Positions 53,765 to 64,000 of a stretch of 64,000 nt of DNA are shown in pieces. Below the pieces are notes generated by a model. The model was not told the origin of the DNA, did no database searches, and worked only from the letters and a program-made list of their open reading frames with translations. The first letter of the stretch is position 1. Each line of letters starts with the position of its first letter. Made by a program: the position numbers and the translations under genes. Source of the DNA: Malaya genurostris (Eukaryota > Arthropoda > Insecta > Diptera > Culicidae). The stretch spans positions 235,043,336 through 235,107,335 of the forward strand of contig NC_080572.1 of the NCBI RefSeq assembly GCF_030247185.1, given 5' to 3'.

Positions 53765-54670
53765 ATCTAAGAGAGAGTTACATTCAACATGCATTCAAAC
53801 TACTAGGTGTGCAGACTTTGGACGATGTTGTCCACACTGTTTGCGGCTCCAATAGGTGGACATGATTCCATTCCCCTTTCTGAACCAAAATGACAGAGGG
53901 AACAGAAATATTGGGTTAATACACATTGCAATCTATGCACACATACATACCGCTAATCATGGGAGATTTGATTAGTATATTTCATTTCTTCCGCAGATCA
54001 GTGGGCAGTATTCGTTCTGTCTTAATCATTGCAATGTGCGGAGGAATATAAGCAGTGTTTGGCCCTTTGAGAAAAATATTGAGTACTTCATTAATCGTAG
54101 TTCCGTGCTGAGAGTGATGAATTTAGAGTAAAAAAGAAACAAGGTATTGTGGAAAGGTATCAAGAATTACATGTATTTCACATGAAAATACTAGGTTTTA
54201 TTGATTGAAATGGTGAAAAGGTTTTTAAAAAATGTGTCCGAATGTGATCCTTGTAGCCAGCATAAGGTTTATTTGAAATAAAAATTTCATACCATCGAAT
54301 TATTTTTCCAATCTTTCAGAGCTTTTTTTGATAAGACTCGGAAAATACTCCGAATTTTTCAGCCATTTTTGCCCTACAGGTAGATAAAAGCTTTTCAAAG
54401 TTCTGTATTTTTTTAGGTTTTGGCAAATTTTTCAAAATTTCCATCGAAAATTTCCAAAAAAACAACCGCGCGCATGGTACTTGAACGATGGCCTTAAGTT
54501 CAAATAGTATTCGAATTACTAGTATCTTAAAATTTTTCATAGTGAAACTTTCATTTTCTTTATCAAAAACGGTTAAGCGTAACATGTTGGATATAACTGC
54601 CGACTTTCTCATCAGCGAATCTGAGTTCGTGCATAAGGTTAAAATCTCAATCAATTCACCCAAATAATTG
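53765..54670. other. Intergenic stretch, nothing recognised
   Basis: A 115-codon frame on the minus strand (54316-54663) has no domain and no supporting signals. No repeat boundaries seen. Confidence 0.3.
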
Positions 54671-54674
54671 AATT

Positions 54675-54680
54675 TTTATT
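54675..54680 (-). terminator. AATAAA poly(A) signal of the second cuticular-like gene
   Basis: AATAAA on the minus strand, about 150 bases after the stop codon; a second AATAAA lies near 54699-54704. Confidence 0.5.
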
Positions 54681-54829
54681 AATTTTCGAAAAAAATGTTT
54701 TTATTTTCAGTAAATTAATCTGATTTTGGATCGCATTTCTCATTTTTTCGTTTTGTGTGAAATTCGCATATCAGTCCGGCAGATCGATCAACTGATGATT
54801 GATTGCAACTGATTAGTTCCGATCGTAGG

Positions 54830-57800
54830 TCAGTAATATCCAACCGGCAGTGCAGCAGCATAGTACCCGCTGGCCGCTGCAAACGGAGCCGTCCTGTACT
54901 CGGCAATTGTGCTGATGCTTGCTGACGGGGATGGCAGATTTGCTGCATACACCGGATAGTAACTGTAATGATACGGTTCGGCATCTACCAGGGTACCGGA
55001 GTAGGTTAACGTGGCGGGGGCTAGGATTGTGGCAGGTTTACAGACAACGATGGCAAAAATGCTGACGAAGATTACCTGCAGGGATGAAGATGTTGAAATA
55101 TTTAAAAACAATATTTACGACAATTGAGTCATGTACAACTGCATTCTACGTTTGTTGCGATATCGAACAGAAAACGTACACACTTCGAAAAAAACCTGTG
55201 ATTTTACATATTATTACACACCTAGAAAAACTCGTTTAAATTTTCGTTTTCATTTTTACAGTATATCTAACATATATTTAATACATTAAGACATACTTTT
55301 GAGTACTGAAACATGTAAAATTACACGCCTGTTTGAAAAATGAGGTGTGTTTGACACATTAAAATCATTCATATGAAACTTTTTGCTCACGTAAATTTAT
55401 ATAAAAGAACTTTTAATATTGTGTCTAAAACTCCATGACATGTAATTCATTATATATTATATTAAAAAAGTAATGGCATCTAACATTAAATCATTAAAAA
55501 TGAAATTCTACGTTATTTAATGAATTAGGTCTTTAAGAATTACATCGTATGAGGGATTAAGTCACCTGTAAAACTAAAATTTAGTGTGTAAAATTATCTG
55601 CAAAAGGAAATGAACAAATAAATTGAATAATGAGTATCGAGTTTTTATTACTGATTTTTTCTATATTGCAGTTTAGATAATTTATACGCAGATAAAAATA
55701 TTTACATCTATTTTCATGCACATATTTGGAGAAGGAAATTGAATATAAAGTTACTCCTCAGGTCTTTTCCTTTTAATATAGCAAAACTAAGCGTACACAG
55801 AAAAAAATAATGAAATTTACACGACATGTATTTCCACGATACGTTGAAATAGACATCAATTGAATCAAAAATTTGATTGTAAACCATCATCGATGTAAAA
55901 GTAAATAAGAATGCCTTGATTTTTCAATGCATTATACAACATATTTCAATTCACGCTTAGTTTTGCTTTTAAAGTATATTGAAAAGTAAAGATCTGAGGA
56001 GTAATTTTATATTCAATTTCCTGCTCCAAATATGTGCATGAAAATAGATGTAAATATTTTTATCTGTGTAAATTAGAATATTTTGTATAATTCATTGAAA
56101 AATCAAAGCATTCTCATTTACTTTTACATCGATGATGGTTGTCAATCAAATTGTTGAATCAATTGATGTCTCTTTCAAAGTATCATTGAATTACATGTCG
56201 TGTAAATTTCATTATATTTTTTTTGTTCCACCAGCTCTATAAAAATTGATTAACTTAAGTCTAGACAATTTCACATCAGTCCTAGGATGCAAAATTGTTA
56301 TTTTTGATCTTATCGCAATCAAATCATTAGGCCGACATTATTTAGTGTACTCCACAATTGTGTAACGTAAACTACTAGTCAAATTTTAAGGATGTTTATT
56401 TGTGGACTAGGCATTACAAGTGGAAAAAAAGAAAAACACACTTCAAAAAAACCTTGTGATTTTACATCGTATAAGATGCAAATAAATTTCTTCGGTGGAT
56501 ATTACATCGATTAGCAAGTAAAAATAGATATTGTGTCTGTATCGATGTCAACTTTAACTGTGAAATTACTTACATGATTTAAATCGTGAATTCAGGTTAA
56601 TTGCGACGCTCTATAGAGACGTAAATTTACACTATACACGCATCTATAGAGACGTAAATTTACACGAATTTGACTAAATGCACTCTTAGAAAAAATGAAA
56701 TTTACGCTTGACGTAAGGTCAAGGATGCCTTAATTTCTTCTGTGATGACGCGATATTACATCTAAAAATAAATTTGCGCCTGTATTGATGTAAGCTTCAG
56801 CTAAATTTCCTTTGAAGTTTATTATATGACTTATCATCACATACTTTGACTTATGAATGTAAGTGAATCGCGACGCTCCTTTTATGTGCGTCTATAAAGA
56901 TGTAATTTTTTTTAAGTGTATGTGCACAAGCCTAGGAAAAATCGTTTAAAGTTTCTTAGAGCAACATATTCGAGTGTCCAAAATGATTGATCTCACAAAT
57001 GTTCAATGCATTCAGACATATTTTCAAGTTCTGAAACCTGTACAATTACACGTCTGATTGAAAGGTGGGGTATGTTTAGCTCATATCATTTCAATTATTT
57101 TTGTTCAGTTCCGTCACCGGTAAATATCATAATTTTTAGCTGTGCACTTGTCAATATTTTCATATATTCAATATAGCTCACACATCGGTGAGCGATACTT
57201 ATTCTTAAGTGAATAATAACCGATTTTCACAAATCTCGATTCAAATTAAAGCTCTCATTGTCTTAAAAAATACTGTGCAAAATCATCCAGATCCGACTTC
57301 CGGTTCCGAAATTATAGCACAGACTAACAGACATGACAGTATGAGTAAACTCTTATAAAAATAATTTTTCGTGATGCACTAGTTCCACCTATATTGTACT
57401 GCGCGAACTATTTACTATCTGTACACCCCTTGTGTTGTGTAAAAGTTTTTCTACTAGTTGGTTTCCCCTCGTTTGCCAACACCGATCAGCTGCTTGCAGG
57501 GATGCCTGATTTCATCAAAATATTTGAAAATGAATCGTCACAATAAATTATTGGATTACGTTGATAATATATTTAACTTTTTCGCGATGTTGGAAGGTAA
57601 CCATTTATTTGACTCAACGTTGTTCATCTAGACTATTTTTTATTGTGTTGGTAGTTTTCACCCGAAATTAAGTGGCGGCAGACCAGAAGCAAGTAAATAT
57701 TGTAACAAAACGGGTTCAATTTTGTATTGCGTTGAAGGATGAGAAGTAGGCACAATTCTGTATATAGTTTTGGCAATATGTATTAAATCTGTATCCTGCA

Positions 57801-59235
57801 TGAAATTCGCATGGACGTATACAAATCAATACATTACAGGGAATTCTGTATGAATGGTAACTCTGTTGGTAAATGAAAAAAATAAACACAGTCTAGATGA
57901 CAGACAGGATGTTTTTGATAGGGTAACGTGACGCCATCATGACACATGTGAGTACTGTCCCAAATAAAGGAATATTCGAAATGACCGTTAAAATGATTGA
58001 AGAATCTAATTTGAGTGTCCTGTCTGTTAGTCTGTGATTATAGTGTGAAACGTGTCAAAACTTTCAAACCGTCATACCAAATGTTGATGCAAAACCAGTA
58101 CGCATCGTACATGCAAGTATGGAAGAAGGAGACACCAGCGCCTTTGCGAACGAAGCACACATCGCATCATGCTTTGTTCAATTTCGTATAGCGTGTACGT
58201 GAGAACGAAAGGAGAACAAAAACTTACAACGTTTTCAAAACACTACCAAATTCATCGGCTGTGATTTCGAATGATTATATCGATAATAGAAAACAGAAAT
58301 CAAAATTAAATCACAAAGCATGTTTCATAATGCTGCTTGATAAGTATTACTACCCATTTAACGTGAACTTCTTATGCAGCAGTAACAGGAGCACAGGTTT
58401 TCATTTGATTTCATTTTCGTTTAATTGATTCAATCGAAACAGTGCATGAGAAGTGAATCAACCAGCTTTAATTCAAACAAAGCCTTTGTCTTTATAATCC
58501 TTTATAATCAACATTTGAATGGAATAGTTTTTTCGTTGAACTTATTATATATTAGTCAAAATGTCCAATCGTCATAAAATGTACGACACAGATAAGTATA
58601 AAATTTTCAAAGAAGATTTCATAACTATTTGAACTTGTAGGCCCAGCTATTTAATGGCCGCAAAAAGTTTTTACGATTGTGACGGTCTCCAAGTTTCAGT
58701 TTTTGAAACAGATTGTTCAAAACTCCATCGGAGCATGCATCGATTTCTAACGAAATGTTAACGAGAAAGGGATCATTACACCACAAGGTGGATTAAAACT
58801 TGTGTTTATGATCAACAATAATTGAATAGGTCTTCCGAACTATGTTGAATTTTTCCGATTTTTTACATTAGGCCGTTTAATTGATCTATATCAAGTCACA
58901 CAATTCCAGTGTTTTTCCCACAAGGAAAGTTAATTCGCTGCAAAAATTCCACAAAACTCGTTCCTCTCAACTTTTTCGCACAAGTAAACCAGCAATTTTC
59001 ATTCTCAATGTCTTAGTTAAAAATTGATTTCATTTCCTGTTGAATACGTCGCACATCGCACTATGTATAAATAAACTACCAGGTGTGGAAGGTACAATCC
59101 AATCGTCTGAAGGAAGCCACAAATTAGAAAGGAAATGTGCATCCTTCCATTCTTCGATATGATGATAGATTCCAATATGTTCAACTACAAACTGCTAACC
59201 ACAAACGGATATGACATACTCACAATTTTCAACAT
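54830..59235 (-). CDS. Small secreted cuticular-like protein (two exons, large intron)
   Basis: Predicted 85-residue secreted structural protein. Exon 1 is 59224-59235 (MLKI), directly followed by donor GTGAGT (59223-59218). Exon 2 is 54830-55075, preceded by acceptor CCTGCAG (ending 55076). The phase-0 join gives MLKI/VIFVSIFAIVVCKPA, a classic signal peptide. The mature part is rich in Ala, Tyr, Pro and Ser ('SYYPVYAANLPSPSAS', 'AAASGYYAAALPVGYY') with no Cys. Exon plan and composition match the gene at 2027-2392. The 4148-bp intron is filled with MITEs. A TATA box lies at 59361-59366. Exon 2 could instead be read unspliced from an upstream ATG (MFLNIST...), but the exon-plan match and strong splice sites favour splicing. 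Confidence 0.62.
55219..55600. repeat. MITE-like repeat, family C (copy 2, intronic)
   Basis: Starts 'ACACACCTAGAAAAACTCG' and follows the order of copy 1 at 5160-5450 ('TTTTTACAGTATATCTAACA', 'TAAGACATACTTTTGAGTAC', 'TGTAAAATTACACGCCTG'). It is longer at the right because of an A+T-rich expansion near 55440-55500. Confidence 0.6.
55680..56240. mobile_element. MITE family B, inverted cluster
   Basis: A fragment (about 55690-55797: 'ATTTACATCTATTTTCATGC', 'CAGGTCTTTTCC', 'GCAAAACTAAGCGT') is followed directly by a complete copy in the opposite orientation (55797-56067, starting 'CACAGAAAAAAATAATGAAA' and ending 'TATTTTTATCTGTG'). A third, plus-oriented half follows (56080-56240). The region forms a large imperfect palindrome within the intron. 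Confidence 0.65.
56435..56940. repeat. MITE-like family D, two tandem copies
   Basis: Copy 1 (about 56435-56690) and copy 2 (about 56690-56940) share 'TTTCTTC.GTG.....ATATTACATC', 'TGTATCGATGTCAACTTTAA' against 'TGTATTGATGTAAGCTTCAG', 'GTGAATTCAGG' against 'GTAAGTGAATCG' and 'GCGACGCTC'. Each ends near 'GTCTATA.AGA.GTAA'. 'CTATAGAGACGTAAATTTAC' occurs twice within copy 1 (56610 and 56643). A stub is at 55180-55215. Confidence 0.5.
56928..57150. repeat. MITE-like repeat, family C (copy 3, intronic)
   Basis: 'CACAAGCCTAGGAAAAATCG', then 'ACATATTCGAGTGTCCAAAA', 'CATTCAGACATATTTTCAAG' and 'ACAATTACACGTCTGATTG' in the same order as copy 1. Confidence 0.6.
57230..58270 (-). repeat. Dispersed 'GGAAGTCGGAT' family pieces (intronic)
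   Basis: 57230-57325 holds the core in reverse ('ACAAATCTCGATTCAAATTA', 'CCAGATCCGACTTCCGGTTC'). 58040-58215 carries a reverse 5' domain ('CAAAACTTTCAAACCGTCAT', 'CAATTTCGTATAGCGTGTAC'). The sequence between is not recognised. A terminal motif 'CACCACAAGGTGGATTAAAA' lies at about 58780. Confidence 0.5.
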
Positions 59236-59360
59236 TGTCTCGGACGATGGCTGACTGATGTTCGTTGACAAAAACGCTTTTTTTCTTATCTGAGGAACAC
59301 GTGCACTTCACTTGACTACTTGCGAGGTATTATCAGTTCTTCCCAAAAGAACCGTTTCTT

Positions 59361-59366
59361 TTTATA
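59361..59366 (-). promoter_or_regulatory. TATA box of the second cuticular-like gene
   Basis: TATAAA on the minus strand (TATAAAAAG in full), about 130 bases before the exon-1 ATG at 59235. No TCAGT at the expected 30-base distance. Confidence 0.5.
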
Positions 59367-59369
59367 GAT

Positions 59370-61560
59370 GCACGATGAGATCCAATTCTTGGTTCTAACC
59401 ACGTTCACAAGCTGATCAATAACGCTTTTAACTGCCACAGGCATGTAAGGTCCAGTTTCTACGATGGAATGGAACAGGATCGGGAAAATTCATAGACACT
59501 TGTTCGATGTTCACAATCCACAATGCTTGAAGAGTAAAATTGATACGCATTTTTCCCTGACGCTGTAACGGTAGCTGTGTGATAGCTGCGAGATAAATTA
59601 TGGAGTTCATTATCGTTCTCGGTTAACTACAACCCAGAGGTATTCTGCAAGTATGACAACATAATATGTGACTGATGCCGTCCGCGGAACAGCGACGAAG
59701 AAGTGCCGCAAGTAATCGAAGATACTTTCTCAAAGATAATAGTACGCATCTTTGCGAACTGAGTTAATTATTTACAGTTGGTTTCAGACTTGGTTGCAGT
59801 GGCCATAATAGACTAAAAAATTATTAAGAATTTATTTTACGTTTTGTAATAGAGTACAAGTGGACCAAAAAAATATACTTTATAGTCACTAGCTCATGTT
59901 TTGACTTAATGAAGTGGAAAAAGCGAAACGTTTTTTTTTTTTAAACAAATCACGATATCACTGTTCTTTGCAGTCCAGTAGAATGAGATCCGGTTTATTA
60001 TCGTTACCTGTGTTCTTGAAAAATGGTACCTACTATAGTGGGAAAGTCTGTAATAAGTCAGGCTCATTCAGAAGAATATGTAGTAGAACTGGTCTGGGGA
60101 GCATTTGAAGGCACAGTTCCTCCTATTAAACACTCTGTCGACACTATGGAGAGACATTGAATATGCGAGAACAGTCCTGAGCCATATAATCATCGATGTT
60201 GGTCGATACAGAGATCATGTTTTGCAAGAAAAATGTAATATCAACTATAGGTTTGCTTTTCAGTGAAAGTTTACGTCAATTAGAATCGAGAAGTACGAAG
60301 AATAATTAATATAGTCTGTCAGATTAGTTTTGTACTTATATGTATTTATATTTTACAAACTCTAGTTTCACTGGTTTAATTCCATCGTGGCGTTAAACTG
60401 TTCATATTTACATATTAGTCCCATATAGAGTTTTACCAATATTGAGACATCCTATGAAGTATATTCCTACTGCATTACCAAAAACTGCAATTGGCAATCA
60501 GCTCAGTAAAATTTGAAAATACATCAACTCTTGGCAGTTCCATAGGTAAAGAATACGCATATGTATTCCATTCAGTGCACACTACACTAAGGTGACATTT
60601 ATAAATATTTCGAGCAATAGTGTCAATTTCCAAAAATCAGAAACTTTGAATTTGTCATTTTATTTTGCAGAAAAAATCCAGTTTTTTAACACGGTGGTAC
60701 ATAATAATGGGCATAATGAATTTCCCATAATTCTCGAGTCTTTGTAGAACAAAATCCCTTCGTTCAGAACATGTTTTTTTCGATTTCAATACGTATGAAA
60801 ATAGGTATATAATTACTTGAAAGTTATTTATGAATGCGTTGGTTGAAAATTATTCATTTTATAATTGACTAGAATATCCAAAGAAAAGAGTTTGTGCATT
60901 AGTTTTCGAACCAAGTCGCGCGAAAGTAACGAACCCAAAATCCATTATTCCTGAAACCGCTGAGCTAAACCGGACTCGTTATTACAACGATTTATCTTAT
61001 TGAAATAGTGACAACATAAAATCTGGCTCGATATTGTCTATTGTGAATATGTAGATAGAATTTTCATTACGACCTAAGTGCAAGTGATAGATTCTCGTTG
61101 TTTATTTTCTATTTAGATTATTATGAAACTCTTAGGAATATTTCTTTCTAAATATTTGGATTTGAATAATAACTAGAACTATCATCTTTTAATCTGCACT
61201 GAAGAAAATATACAGAAACGTTTCGAAATAATTGAAAGAGAAAGTGAATAAAGAGAAAATTTGGCACTTATGAATGAAAATTCTATACAGATGAGTTTAT
61301 TTTTTTGTTCAATAAATTTTTCTATTTCAACAGTTTTAATGTGGAACACTTTTTTGTTTTCTATACACAGGTGCAAACTAGAAACTCAAGAAAAATACAC
61401 GCATAAATGTGGTCAGGTTTTGAACAATTACAGCTCAGTCAATTTTGTATCAATTATTAATATTATGTCACCATTTGATTGGAAATATTTCTACGTATTG
61501 ATTTGAATGTAAATAGCCATGTATTTTTAATTGTATATCATTGAAATGTTGATTAATAGC
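59370..61560. other. Intergenic stretch, mostly unrecognised
   Basis: No gene supported. 61168-61275 is a diverged half of the fold-back MITE at 10394-10641 ('AACTATCATCTTTTAATCTG', 'GAGAAAGTGAATAAAGAGAA'). Other short frames lack support. Confidence 0.35.
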
Positions 61561-61854
61561 TAGCAGTGTCCTATTTGTCTGCAAAAAATCTCCGGCATAC
61601 CGGATTTCCCTGCCATAGTCGATGGTTTTGAAGGAGTAAGCGATATATTAAAAGGAAAGCATTGCTCCGATTGGTCAATCGAATCAAAAGCGAAGCTGTT
61701 GGAAACATGCGAATCTATAAATAGAATCAAAATTATAGCTAACGTTTCATTCGTCATCTAACACTCGATGTGGATAGACGAATAACCAACTACGACTAAT
61801 TTCGATTTTGTTTTATCTTTTATTCGCAGCTTTCTACCTACCCAAGCTAAAACT

Positions 61855-63017
61855 ATGGCTATGGGTAAAACGCGCCATAGATCCGAGAAGGATCCAAATG
61901 ATGCTAAGCGTCTGAAGCCAAGTGATGTTCAGGTAAACGACCGTTTGCTGAGTAACAACCATTACGCTGATCTGCCAGTTGATGTCGAAGAGGAACTGCA
62001 GAAGAAGGAAAAAATGCCGCCTTTCTACCTGAGGGCTTCACACCAACTCTACGCTCGGATTTCAACACGCTGATCAGCCAAGGACTACAGGCAACAATCC
62101 ATTTATGTACTGAAGGCTACAAAATAACTGTTCCGGCTTTGAACCACTACAAAGGAGTGGAATTGTACCTGAAGCAGACAAAAGCGGAATACTTCACACA
62201 CGATATTGCCGCCAATAAACCTATGAAGGTTGTACTTCGAGGACTACCCGTCATGATGGAAGCCGAACTAAAGCAGGCACTGTCGGAGGCTGGACTAAAG
62301 CCTTTGATGGTGTTTAAAATGAAGCGACATAACACGGACAAAAAGTATCGAGATCAACTGTACTTGGTTCATCTGGAGAAGGACTCCATCACCATGAGTC
62401 AACTGAAAACGATTAAATCGTTATTTCACATAATCATCGAATGGCAAAAGTATAAACCGGTACATCGGGATGTCACACAGTGCACGAACTGTTTGAACTA
62501 CGGCCATGGAGCGAGGAATTGCCACATGAAAAGTCGGTGCGGGAAATGTGCCGAACCACACAATACCAACGATTGCCTACTAGATGATATCGCTGTAAAA
62601 TGTGTGAACTGTGATGGCGACCATCCATCTACTAGCAAATCGTGTCCCAAACGTGCTGAGTTCACAAAAATTCGACAACAGGCGTCCCGCAAACAATCAA
62701 CGCGCAAGAATGTTCCACAGAAGGATGAAGTTAATTTCCCACGGCTCCCACCGAAGAGGGATATTCCGAATTTGCCGCCACTTCCTCGCAGCAATCCAAA
62801 AGATTCAGCCGCTGGATCACAAAAAGAATCTTCCTCAAAAATCCCTCCTGGATGGGGCAAAAATCAACCACAAGCAAAGGATGACTCTGGTGACTTATTC
62901 TCTGCTGAACAACTGATCGTCATTTTTGAAACAATGACAACAAAACTACGAAACTGCAGAACGCGGTTAGATCAAATCAACGCCTTAGGCAAATTCATCA
63001 TCGAATATGCAATATAA
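61855..63017 (+). pseudogene. Jockey-type ORF1 (Gag-like), one frameshift
   Basis: Starts with ATG at 61855 (MAMGKTRHRSEKD). A single-base indel near 62030 breaks the frame. In the shifted frame the protein continues 'TPTLRSDFNTLISQGL', 'GYKITVPALNHYKGVELYLK' and a globular domain 'KPMKVVLRGLPVMMEAELK'. Three zinc knuckles follow at about 62480-62660: 'CTNCLNYGHGARNC' (C-X2-C-X4-H-X4-C), 'CGKCAEPHNTNDC' and 'CVNCDGDHPSTSKSC'. A Pro/Lys-rich linker and a C-terminal helix ending 'FIIEYAI' complete it. It packages element RNA in intact relatives. Confidence 0.85.
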
Positions 63018-64000
63018 TGAGTTGGTTATAGTAAATTGGAATGCTTGCTCACTCAGGAGCAAAACTGCTGAGTTATCCGACTTTCTTCAAGAGAAGAATG
63101 CCGATATTGCTATTTTAACTGAAACTCATCTAAAACCTGAAATTTCCATTTTTATTTCCAATTACAGGATTCACAAGCTCGACAGGACAACTACCAGAGG
63201 AGGGGGAGTTGCCATTGCCATTAAACGATCCATTCAGCATAGGCTTATGTCAGCCTTTAAATTGAAACTAATAGAAGCCATCGGAATTGAGATTACAACG
63301 ACGATGGGATCCATCATCATTATTGCAGCGTACTGCCCCAAACAAACCAATCTTCGAGATGGTACGTGTGCATCATTGAAGCGAGATCTGGCTATGCTCA
63401 CTCGACGACAGAACAAATTCATCATTGCTGGGGACCTAAACGCACGGCATGAGCTGTGGGGAAACAAAAGACAGAATCGAAACGGATTCGTACTTGCCGA
63501 AGATTACGAAGCTGAACAATACAACATCCTCGCTCCGGATCAACCAACGCGACTTTCCAGACCGGGACTTCATTCCATTTTGGATATATTCATCAGCAAC
63601 ATCGCCATAGACAGCTCTCCGGTTGTCTTCAACGAGCTATCTTCCGACCACTTTCCAGTAATATTGACGTTGGGATCTTCACCAGAAACATTGCCTATTC
63701 AACCTCGGAGAAACTGTTATCGAACCGACTGGGTCCAATGTCAACAAATCACCGACCAACTTATTAACATCGATTTGCCACTAGATTCCCCGATGGAAAT
63801 CGATGCGTACAACATATACCGAGTTCCTCTCTTCAAATCGACAGTGTCACCAAGAAACTCATCCGACTTCGAAATATCTACCGGAGGCAGTATCAACGAA
63901 CTGGCATCCTAGATAAGAAGACTTCTTATAACAACTTAACTAGGATAATCCAGGAAAGGATATCTGAGCTTCGCAACAGGAACTTCCAGCAAAAGCTTCG
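63007..64000 (+). pseudogene. Jockey-type ORF2, endonuclease domain (partial)
   Basis: Starts ATG 63007, overlapping the ORF1 stop by 11 nt (ATGCAATATAA). Residues 1-225 form an APE-like endonuclease: 'VNWNACSLRSK', 'LTETHL' (catalytic Glu), 'AAYCPK', 'IAGDLNARHELWG' (Asp/Asn) and 'ELSSDHFPVILTL' (terminal Asp-His). The original frame ends at 63912 after a shift near 63800. In the shifted frame the linker 'KKLIRLRN' and 'ISELRNRNF' continues to the window edge, so the RT domain should lie just beyond. 'GGGVAIAIKRSIQH' is typical of Jockey-clade endonucleases. Confidence 0.85.

Larger units (their letters stand above)
61750..64000 (+). mobile_element. Jockey-type LINE, 5' portion, running off the window
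   Basis: A 5' UTR of uncertain start (between about 61560 and 61750), ORF1 (61855-63017 with one frameshift) and ORF2 (from 63007, frameshift near 63800), continuing beyond 64000. G+C is higher than the surroundings and the protein similarity is dense, so it is a fairly recent insertion. Confidence 0.85.

Overview
The window looks like mosquito (Culicidae) chromosomal DNA, probably from a culicine with a large, repeat-rich genome. The evidence is the A+T-rich intergenic sequence, short canonical introns, TATA boxes with an arthropod TCAGT initiator, insect-type non-LTR retrotransposons (I, LOA, Jockey and R1-like), abundant Tc1/mariner, hAT and Transib elements, and only three plausible host genes in 64 kb. 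I cannot name the species from sequence alone.

Host genes. Two small secreted proteins, rich in Ala, Pro, Tyr and Val and resembling low-complexity cuticular proteins, lie on the minus strand at 2027-2392 and (spliced) 54830-59235. Both have the same plan: a 12-nt coding exon (MFKI or MLKI), a phase-0 intron, then an exon that completes the signal peptide. The first intron is 72 bp. The second is inferred to be about 4.15 kb and is full of MITEs. A single-exon serine-rich orphan gene (48104-48850, minus) has a TATA box. Everything else recognised is mobile or repetitive.

Layout. 1-5 kb: a dispersed repeat copy, the first cuticular-like gene and a decayed LINE. 5-11 kb: MITEs, a (TATAA)n array, a 1.15-kb TIR element, a DD37D (maT-like) mariner and a fold-back MITE. 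12-14.2 kb: a 5'-truncated I-type LINE with target-site duplications (TSDs). 14.7-26 kb: LINE fragments, deleted mariners, microsatellites, an R1-like LINE tail with tandem repeats, and an inverted second copy of the 1.15-kb element. 27.1-34.5 kb: a nest of transposons. A mariner is split by a roughly 6.1-kb TIR element, which holds further elements including a hAT derivative and a Transib/RAG1-like transposon whose ends read as recombination signal sequences. 34.6-40.6 kb: a full-length I-type retrotransposon with two intact ORFs, a poly(A) tail and TSDs. 42-47 kb: dispersed repeats, a second DD37D copy and a mariner remnant. 48-59 kb: two host genes, MITE clusters and a decayed LOA-type LINE. 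61.5-64 kb: the 5' half of a nearly intact Jockey-type LINE that runs off the window.

Main themes. Three unrelated cut-and-paste families (Transib, a mariner, DD37D) share one odd architecture: one end, including transposase coding sequence, is copied in inverted orientation onto the other end. The Transib copy has CACAATG and CACAGTG termini, exactly 23-bp spacers, an ACAAAAACA nonamer, a 5-bp CATTG TSD and the RAG1-type catalytic Glu region. It is the most striking thing in the window.
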